Of a stretch of 12,274 nucleotides of DNA, positions 6,375-12,274 are shown piece by piece. Numbering within the stretch: the first letter of the stretch is position 1; each line of letters opens with the position of its first letter. The position numbers and the translations under genes were made by a program. The DNA comes from Caryophanales bacterium. GTDB taxonomy: Bacteria > Bacillota_I > Bacilli_A > RFN20 > CAG-826. The notes beneath the pieces are model-generated. The model ran no database searches. It worked only from the letters and a program-made list of their open reading frames with translations, and was not told where the DNA came from. The stretch spans positions 1 to 12,274 of the forward strand of contig JAEEHE010000062.1 in the NCBI GenBank assembly GCA_016280685.1. Direction: 5' to 3'.

Positions 6375-8872
6375 AAAAGAAATTATTAACCCTATCTTTA
6401 GCGTGTTTAGCTTCCCTTTCTTTGACACAGTGTCAGCAAAACCAAAAGAAAGATCCTTTTGAAACCGATGAAGTTTCTTATGATGGAATCAATCTTCATT
6501 ACAATTCTAGTGATGATGATATGAATACTTTCTTAAATGATTTCACCCATCGCAATATGCGTTATGATAGCGATTCTTGTGGTGAATTCCCCGTCGGTGG
6601 TGGCACAGGTTTTGCTAAGAACTGGGAAACGATGGGCATCACCTTCCAAAATTCCAGTCAAGAAGTTTATCGTGAAGATAAATTTAATAGAATTGCCCAA
6701 TATCTGATCGGTGCTTCTCAAGATGACCAAGGATTAATCTATAACACTCCACTTACTAATGAACCCGCTTTATCAGAAGCTGGTAAAGATTTAACTGGTT
6801 ATTGTATTCCCCAAGGATGGCCTTTCCCTTCCTGGCGTAATTCCGTGGAGAATTTCTTAGACATAGGTAATCTCGACTCGGTTCATACTTGTGAATTTAA
6901 TTTCAATGATTCTGAGCATTTAGAAAGCAAGAGATGGAGATCTAGTAGTGGTACTTTCACTATGGATAATAAAGGTTATGCGAATTTCTCTTCTGGTGAA
7001 GTAGAAGCGAATAATTCCTTTATGTTCTATCGCGATCAAATCGATACCTTATTATCTTATTCTCATGGTATTGATACGAGATACGCACCGATGATCGATA
7101 TCGAAATCGCTTTCTCTGGTCATAAATTAAAAGATTACAATATCATCTTTAAAACCAGTGGTAGCGATGAATGGAAGCGCGCTCCGCAAAGCATTTATGC
7201 TTCTACATCGATTAAGAATATGGATGGATTTGTCCACACTAGACAATTCTTTGATATGTATTTACATCCTGATTGGAATCATCAAATCATCACCGATATC
7301 GGTGTGGAATTCGTCGGTAATGATGGTTCTAAATTTGATGTGGAAGGAAGCATTAATTTCTTAAGACCTAGTTATGACACTAGACAATCTAATGCCACCT
7401 ATCAATTTATCTTAGCTTTATATAATTACTTCATTTATACAAGAGACACAAAAACCCTTAATAAACTAATGAATAAAGCCAGAAAAGGAATTTTATTCCT
7501 TACCCATGCCTTAGAAGGTGAAAAAGGTTTATTATCTCTCGAATATTTATATGGTCATGATGGTGTTACTCCTAATTCCTTTAGAGAAAATGATCGTCTA
7601 GCTTATCACGGTATCGGTAATGGTTATTTCGACTTAACTGTTTCTCCGATTAGAAACTTAGAAGCTAATACCTATTTCTATCAAGCTTTAAGGGCGATGG
7701 CTATTTTAGAAGAAGTCGCGGAACCGGTAACTGGATTAGAAGTAAAGAATAGAATGCCTTATGAAGATCCTGTTCCTTATAACTACAATACAGAATCATT
7801 AAACTCTTTAGCGGATTTAGTGAAGAGCAATATGGAAAAGAATATTGAAGTCGTTCAAGAAGAAAACACTAATAGTTATACGGTTGGTGATTGGCACTAC
7901 GTCAATAAAGGTGGCTTCTATAATCCCGAGACTGGAAGATTTGCTTTAGGTATCAATGAATATAACGGAGAAATCCTCGATTATGGTTATGTTTATTGGA
8001 ATTTAGAGGCGATTTGCGCAGGAATTGGCACAAAAGAGCAACAATTATCCATTATGAATTGGATCGATGGTAGGCGTATTGTGGAATCTGATAAATCCAA
8101 AGGCGATGATATTTATTTCTATGAATTCGCTCCGAGATTTTCCACTATAGATACGGATGATGCGATGGGTTTCATGACAGACGAAAACCATTATCATCGC
8201 TTCTTTATGTATGGTTATGGAACTTGGTCTAGACAAGTACAAAATGGTGGAGCGGTTATCGCTTGGTCCTATTATGATTTAGTGGCAAGAAGCAAAGTCT
8301 TCGGTGTCGATAACGCTGCCAAGAGATTAGAAGGCATTAAGAAATGGTATATGAAAGTTTTAGATAACTGCGGTTATTCTTATAACTTCTATGGCGATTA
8401 TTACGATACGCTTGATTCTGACGCTACTATGGATGATCCGGATATGTATTATGTCTATTCCATCCAACAAGCCGCCACACGTGGTGTTGGTGCTTGTGGT
8501 TTAGATGCTGAATTCATTGAAAGCGTTATCTTAATTAGAGGTATCCCTGACGCCTTATTCGGTATGGATGCATCTCATAATGATAATTTACAGTTCACCT
8601 ATGGTGAGAATAAAGAATCTAAATATTTTGAAATCTTCAATATGAAATATGGCGATACCGTTTATTCTTATCGCAGTAAGAAAAATATCATGGAAGTCTT
8701 TAATATCGGTGGACAGGTGAGTCCTCATCACAAGATTACCTATAGATATCCCACAGATAATACTAATTTGACTGTGAAGGTCAATGGAGAAATATATAAT
8801 GATGTCGAGTACATCAATGGATACGCTTGTGTCACTTTACCATTTGGTAATGCCCAAGTGAGATTCGGTTAG
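6371..8872 (+). CDS. Large lipoprotein resembling six-hairpin (alpha/alpha) glycosidases
   Basis: An 833-aa surface lipoprotein of no family I can name with certainty. The signal peptide ends in SLTQC (Cys21); Gln at -1 is unusual for a lipobox. Residues about 150-330 look like a beta-sandwich. Residues about 335-720 are mostly helical, with long amphipathic helices (NATYQFILALYNYFIYTRD, then KLMNKARKGILFLTHALEG) alternating with aromatic/acidic loops: YGHDG (394-398), FRENDR with Glu406 and Asp408, and DYGYVYWNLEA (537-547). This pattern is typical of (alpha/alpha)6 glycoside hydrolases and lyases. The last 90 residues form a beta domain. Cleavage of an extracellular glycan for the downstream transporter is the best guess; catalytic residues are not proven. 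AAGGAG at 6358-6363 precedes the ATG, which overlaps the previous stop, so translation is coupled. Confidence 0.7.
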   Translation: MKKKLLTLSLACLASLSLTQCQQNQKKDPFETDEVSYDGINLHYNSSDDDMNTFLNDFTHRNMRYDSDSCGEFPVGGGTGFAKNWETMGITFQNSSQEVYREDKFNRIAQYLIGASQDDQGLIYNTPLTNEPALSEAGKDLTGYCIPQGWPFPSWRNSVENFLDIGNLDSVHTCEFNFNDSEHLESKRWRSSSGTFTMDNKGYANFSSGEVEANNSFMFYRDQIDTLLSYSHGIDTRYAPMIDIEIAFSGHKLKDYNIIFKTSGSDEWKRAPQSIYASTSIKNMDGFVHTRQFFDMYLHPDWNHQIITDIGVEFVGNDGSKFDVEGSINFLRPSYDTRQSNATYQFILALYNYFIYTRDTKTLNKLMNKARKGILFLTHALEGEKGLLSLEYLYGHDGVTPNSFRENDRLAYHGIGNGYFDLTVSPIRNLEANTYFYQALRAMAILEEVAEPVTGLEVKNRMPYEDPVPYNYNTESLNSLADLVKSNMEKNIEVVQEENTNSYTVGDWHYVNKGGFYNPETGRFALGINEYNGEILDYGYVYWNLEAICAGIGTKEQQLSIMNWIDGRRIVESDKSKGDDIYFYEFAPRFSTIDTDDAMGFMTDENHYHRFFMYGYGTWSRQVQNGGAVIAWSYYDLVARSKVFGVDNAAKRLEGIKKWYMKVLDNCGYSYNFYGDYYDTLDSDATMDDPDMYYVYSIQQAATRGVGACGLDAEFIESVILIRGIPDALFGMDASHNDNLQFTYGENKESKYFEIFNMKYGDTVYSYRSKKNIMEVFNIGGQVSPHHKITYRYPTDNTNLTVKVNGEIYNDVEYINGYACVTLPFGNAQVRFG

Positions 8873-8879
8873 GAGGTTT

Positions 8880-10250
8880 ATGAATAAAACAAAATTATCT
8901 CTCTTCTTATTAGTGCCTGTTCTCTCTAGTGGAGCGATTATCGGTTGTAATTCCCGAGGTGGTTCTTCTTCTGATGTCATCAGCATTTCTATCGTCAGCG
9001 ATAATGCGGAATACACGACGATGAATACTTTTATTAAAAAATATAAAGAGATTCCCGGTAATGAGAATAAGAAATTTAAAGTCGTGAAGATGACTAATTA
9101 CAACGACTATATCTTTAATTCGTTCTTATATGATGAATTGACCGATATTATTCAAGTTTATGACTATAACGCGGAATATTACACAAACGCGGATTTAGAT
9201 GGTGCGGGTACATCTTTATTACAATCAGTCACCCCATTTATGCAGAAGGATGGCATTAATGAATCAGACTTCTTCGATTCCATCATTGAGATGACTAAAT
9301 GTAAGACTGGTAGCGATGAGATGTATTGGATACCACGTGATTATAACAAGGTCGTCTGCGCTTATAATAAGAAGATTTTTGATATCGCTGGAGTGGATTA
9401 TCCCACCGATAACTGGACTTGGTCGGAATTTGTTGCAACTTGCGAAGCTCTTAAAGCCAAACAAGCGGAAATTAGAGATCAATATTCTCACTCTGCGACA
9501 TTCTTCTCTGTTGATATGAACTTGGATTTCCCTGCAGTTTATTACCCCATTCTTAAATCTTTCGGTGCGGAATTAATCGATAAAGAAACCCGTACTTGTT
9601 TCGGTAATTCTAATGAAAAAGTGGAAATCGCTAAGAGTGCATGGGGCAAACTCCTCTCCTTAGTGGATAATAAGCTTGCCTCTGAACCCGGTGGACAACA
9701 AATCGGTTTCACTAATAAACAAGCGGCGATGATGTTTATTGTTCGTCCTAATTTACCAACTTATGTAAAAGGTTTAGGAGAAGATGCGGTGGACTTTGTT
9801 TCCTTGCCCACATATGATGATTTACCAAGCGGTAGTACATCCTATATCGGTATGGGTTGTACCGGTTATGGTATGACCACCTCTTGTCCTGATAAGAAGA
9901 AAGAACAAGTTTGGGATTTCTTAAAATTCATCATTTCTGAACAAGGACAAAACGCTTTCTCTGAAGCTGGTTCTGGTATCCCTTGTTTAAAGAAATTAGC
10001 CAACGATGAAAACGCGGTCTTTAAACAATATTTAGTGAACGAAAATAACCATCCTAATCATGATGCATTTGTCGCTCATCCAGAAAGAGATATTCCTATG
10101 AATATCTATAAAGGCTTTGAAGTCAGCAAACAATTAACTATTGATAAATATATCAAAGATAGAACCTTATCCGCTTTCTTTAAGGCGGGTGATCGCGATC
10201 AATATTATCAAGATTACAAGAGAGACATGGAGAAGATTTGGTCTAAATAA
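8880..10250 (+). CDS. ABC transporter extracellular solute-binding lipoprotein (sugar type)
   Basis: A 456-aa substrate-binding protein of the family 1/COG1653 type that delivers a sugar or oligosaccharide to the two permeases that follow. The signal peptide ends in AIIGC, with Cys23 as lipid anchor, then a Gly/Ser linker. Recognisable signatures are YWIPRDYNKVVCAYNKKIF...TWSEFVATCEAL in the first lobe and the late VWDFLKFIISEQGQNAFSEAGSGIPC segment that marks the end of the second lobe in this family. Length is normal (420-460 aa). AGGAGG at 8871-8876 overlaps the previous stop and gives this gene the strongest ribosome site in the operon, fitting the need for excess binding protein over permease. 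The substrate cannot be read from sequence. Confidence 0.93.
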   Translation: MNKTKLSLFLLVPVLSSGAIIGCNSRGGSSSDVISISIVSDNAEYTTMNTFIKKYKEIPGNENKKFKVVKMTNYNDYIFNSFLYDELTDIIQVYDYNAEYYTNADLDGAGTSLLQSVTPFMQKDGINESDFFDSIIEMTKCKTGSDEMYWIPRDYNKVVCAYNKKIFDIAGVDYPTDNWTWSEFVATCEALKAKQAEIRDQYSHSATFFSVDMNLDFPAVYYPILKSFGAELIDKETRTCFGNSNEKVEIAKSAWGKLLSLVDNKLASEPGGQQIGFTNKQAAMMFIVRPNLPTYVKGLGEDAVDFVSLPTYDDLPSGSTSYIGMGCTGYGMTTSCPDKKKEQVWDFLKFIISEQGQNAFSEAGSGIPCLKKLANDENAVFKQYLVNENNHPNHDAFVAHPERDIPMNIYKGFEVSKQLTIDKYIKDRTLSAFFKAGDRDQYYQDYKRDMEKIWSK

Positions 10251-10253
10251 AAT

Positions 10254-11195
10254 ATGACGAGAAAAACGAAGAACAAAATTAAAGAAAATGTCATAGGTTA
10301 TACCTTGATTTTTCCTTTGCTCATCAGTTTGACCGTTTTTACTATATATCCATTATTATTAGCCTTATTCCAAAGTTTCTTTACCAATTTGACCATCAAG
10401 AGGCACATGAATTATGATTGGTCAACATTCGGTTTCCAAAACTATATTAATGCTTTCCAAGATGAGGGATTTTGGAAATCATTAAGATTAACATTTACCT
10501 ATGCTGCTATCAGTGTTCCCCTTATTTTGACTCTTTCCTTTGTCGCAGCTTACTTCTTAAGCAAAGAATTTAAAGGAGCAAAGGTATTTAGAATTCTCTA
10601 TTATCTACCATGCTTAATTCCCGGTATCGTCAGTGCGATTATTTATAAATATATCTATTCTGGTGATGCATATGGTTTTATCAACTCTTTGTTATACACA
10701 CTACATATACGAGACTTCTCTAATCAATCCGCGATTGCCTTCTTTGATAATGAGACGGAAGTAGTGGCCCTAGTATCGTTTATCTCTATGGGATTATTCG
10801 GTATCGGTGGTTCTTCTCCCTTCTGGATTGCTGGTTTTAAATCGATTCCGAAGTCTTATTATGAAGCTGCGGAATTAGATGGCATCTCTAAACCGAGAAT
10901 CTTCTTTAAGATTACTATTCCGATGATGTCTAAATACATCTTCTTCCAAGTAATCTCCGCTTTTATTGCGGCCTTCCAAGTTGGCCAAGGTGTTCTTCAA
11001 TTCTCCGCGACCGGTGGTAAGAATGGCAATTTAACATTCTTAGGTTTAACAATCTATAACTTCACACAATCCGCGGGTGGCTATAACTTCGGTTATGCTT
11101 CAGCGTTATCTTATATCTTGTTTATTATCATCGCCGGATTATCCATCATCCTCTTTAGATATAACAAGTTCGTCTACTATGAGGGGGATAATTAA
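10254..11195 (+). CDS. ABC sugar transporter permease, MalF/UgpA type
   Basis: A 313-aa integral membrane protein (COG1175 type) with about six membrane helices; the first is near residues 14-36. The cytoplasmic EAA loop that docks with the ATPase reads YYEAAELDGISKPRIFFKI, with Glu204-Ala205-Ala206 and Gly210. It pairs with the following permease. Only one codon separates its ATG from the binding-protein stop, in the same frame, and no Shine-Dalgarno sequence lies within range, so translation probably depends on reinitiation by ribosomes leaving the binding-protein gene. This could lower permease output relative to the binding protein. Confidence 0.94.
   Translation: MTRKTKNKIKENVIGYTLIFPLLISLTVFTIYPLLLALFQSFFTNLTIKRHMNYDWSTFGFQNYINAFQDEGFWKSLRLTFTYAAISVPLILTLSFVAAYFLSKEFKGAKVFRILYYLPCLIPGIVSAIIYKYIYSGDAYGFINSLLYTLHIRDFSNQSAIAFFDNETEVVALVSFISMGLFGIGGSSPFWIAGFKSIPKSYYEAAELDGISKPRIFFKITIPMMSKYIFFQVISAFIAAFQVGQGVLQFSATGGKNGNLTFLGLTIYNFTQSAGGYNFGYASALSYILFIIIAGLSIILFRYNKFVYYEGDN
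11181..11186 (+). promoter_or_regulatory. Ribosome binding site that fixes the second permease start
   Basis: GAGGGG lies 10 bp before the ATG at 11197. An in-frame ATG at 11077 lies deep inside the first permease gene and would add 40 residues without membrane-protein character. The ribosome site and the one-base gap after the upstream stop favour 11197. Confidence 0.75.
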
Positions 11196-11196
11196 T

Positions 11197-12126
11197 ATGG
11201 ATAATTATATTTCTAATCCTAATTATCAACCCAAAGCTGGTCAGATTAAGCATATGTCTGGAGGAAGAGAAGTCTTCCATAAGGCATTAAAGATTTTCTT
11301 ATATTCTCTACCAGTCATTATCTTCTTATTCCCCTTTATGGTTTTGATTTTAAGAAGCTTCTTCTCCTATGAGGAATCAGTCGGTTATTTTGATGGATTA
11401 GGTTTATTCCCCAAGAATTGGACTTTAAGTTCTTATATTGAAGCTTTCTCTAATGAAGAGATTAGAAACGGATTCTTAATCGGTTTAAAAAACACCTTAA
11501 TAGTGGTGGTTTGCAACGTTATTGGTATTCCTTTGACCGCATTTATGTCCGCTTATGCCTTTACAAAAATCAAATTTAAATTTAGAAAGATCATCTTCAC
11601 TGTGGCCTTAGGAACGATTATGATTCCCGGCATATTGTTAATGATTCCGGTCTATCAGATATTCTGGAAGATGGGTTGGACTAACACTTTATTACCATTA
11701 ACAATCCCTTGCTTCTTCGGTGGTGGTATTTTAAACATCTTCATGATTATGCAGTTCATCAGAAGCATTCCTAAAGAGATTGATGAAGCTGCGATTATCG
11801 ATGGAGCGAACTTACCAACAAGAATGTTTAGAATCACGATGCCATTAATTAAACCGATTATCATCTATTTGATGATCACTTGTTTCTTTGGCGCGTGGAA
11901 CGACTTCGCTGGTCCATTAATGTACATTAAGAGCACCGCTCCTCAAAACTTTACCTTGAACCTATACATTTACTATGAATATTTATCCGAAACCTCATTA
12001 GTGACATCTAGACCGAATGTGCAGATGGTCTTTGGTGTTTTAATGATGATTCCGATGTTTGTTATCTTTGTGATATTCCAAAAACAATTAGTAGCCGGTC
12101 TCACCTTTGGTGCAGTTAAAGAATAG
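11197..12126 (+). CDS. ABC sugar transporter permease, MalG/UgpE type
   Basis: A 309-aa integral membrane protein (COG0395 type), partner of the preceding permease. About 35 polar residues precede the first helix (SLPVIIFLFPFMVLIL), with some six helices in all. The EAA loop is IDEAAIIDGANLPTRMFRI, with Glu197-Ala198-Ala199 and Gly203, and LVAGLTFGAVKE closes the protein as is typical for MalG relatives. The start at 11197 is one base after the upstream stop. No ATPase gene appears in the window, as is common for sugar importers that share an MsmX/UgpC-type subunit. Confidence 0.94.
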   Translation: MDNYISNPNYQPKAGQIKHMSGGREVFHKALKIFLYSLPVIIFLFPFMVLILRSFFSYEESVGYFDGLGLFPKNWTLSSYIEAFSNEEIRNGFLIGLKNTLIVVVCNVIGIPLTAFMSAYAFTKIKFKFRKIIFTVALGTIMIPGILLMIPVYQIFWKMGWTNTLLPLTIPCFFGGGILNIFMIMQFIRSIPKEIDEAAIIDGANLPTRMFRITMPLIKPIIIYLMITCFFGAWNDFAGPLMYIKSTAPQNFTLNLYIYYEYLSETSLVTSRPNVQMVFGVLMMIPMFVIFVIFQKQLVAGLTFGAVKE

Positions 12127-12128
12127 AT

Positions 12129-12134
12129 AAGGAG
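12129..12134 (+). promoter_or_regulatory. Ribosome binding site of the last, partial gene
   Basis: AAGGAG sits three bases after the permease stop and 7 bp before the ATG at 12142. It supports an open reading frame that runs off the window. Confidence 0.75.
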
Positions 12135-12141
12135 AATTATT

Positions 12142-12274
12142 ATGAAATTACCGAAGTACTTTGTCCTCGGTGGTTTGTTAATTGGCGCAATCGCCCCTTT
12201 AACATTAGCCATCAACCAACAAAACAGTTATCGTCTTGCGCAAGCGGATACAACCAAAGATTTATCGACGATTA
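12142..12274 (+). CDS. Secreted protein, 5' end only
   Basis: The first 44 codons of a gene cut off by the window end. It starts MKLPKYFVLGGLLIGAIAPL, a signal peptide with a hydrophobic core to about residue 23, and then turns polar (INQQNSYRLAQADTTKD). No lipobox Cys is present, so it may be released or anchored at its far end, as the repeat protein seems to be. It has a good ribosome site and lies 15 bp after the permease, so it belongs to the operon. Nothing in the visible part shows function; an extracellular enzyme or binding protein is the plausible guess. Confidence 0.7.
   Translation, partial: MKLPKYFVLGGLLIGAIAPLTLAINQQNSYRLAQADTTKDLSTI

Noticed and set aside
11077..11196. Upstream in-frame ATG giving a 349-aa second permease
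   Set aside because: It lies inside the first permease gene, lacks a ribosome site, and adds a stretch unlike a MalG N-terminus. The ATG at 11197 has GAGGGG at good spacing.

Overview
This window comes from an AT-rich bacterium (roughly two thirds A+T by eye) that uses the standard bacterial code: TGA is a true stop for two genes and Trp is TGG. The low GC, the lipoproteins, the MalFG-type sugar transporter without its own ATPase, and strong AGGAGG-type ribosome sites inside the operon suggest a low-GC Bacillota/Mycoplasmatota lineage, perhaps an uncultured gut Bacilli such as the RF39/RFN20/Izemoplasma-like groups. That placement is inference. No tRNA, rRNA, insertion sequence, CRISPR array or phage gene was seen.

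Layout. (1) Positions 12-797, minus strand: an AraC-family regulator with a cupin sensor domain. (2) A divergent intergenic region (798-982) with promoters for both flanking genes and a 19-bp palindrome. (3) Positions 983-2140: a secreted lipoprotein joining a fibronectin III-like domain to a Cys-dependent (HCX5R) phosphatase. (4) A second intergenic region (2141-2337) with a terminator-like hairpin, a second 19-bp palindrome of the same design, and short repeats beside the next start. (5) Positions 2338-12274 and beyond: a tightly packed seven-gene operon. It encodes a Gfo/Idh/MocA oxidoreductase with a Cys-rich insertion, a 914-aa surface protein built from about 148-aa repeats with a C-terminal Gly-Cys-Gly-Gly/TM/basic tail, an 833-aa lipoprotein resembling six-hairpin glycosidases, a sugar-type solute-binding lipoprotein, two ABC permeases, and the start of another secreted protein.

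How it fits together (inference). The operon looks like a carbohydrate capture and uptake system: a large surface protein and a surface-anchored probable glycosidase would bind and trim a glycan, the binding protein and permeases would import the product, and the oxidoreductase would act on the sugar or polyol in the cytosol. The ATPase is missing and would have to be a shared MsmX/UgpC-type subunit encoded elsewhere. The AraC protein is the obvious candidate sensor. The motif TATTCTA and its complement appear, in my reading, only in the two regulatory intergenic regions, each having one half-site and one full palindrome about 50-56 bp apart. This suggests that one regulator ties the regulator/phosphatase pair to the operon.

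The most notable points are the paired palindromes, a leaderless phosphatase mRNA, the unrecognised repeat protein with a Cys-containing C-terminal anchor, and the unassigned large lipoprotein.
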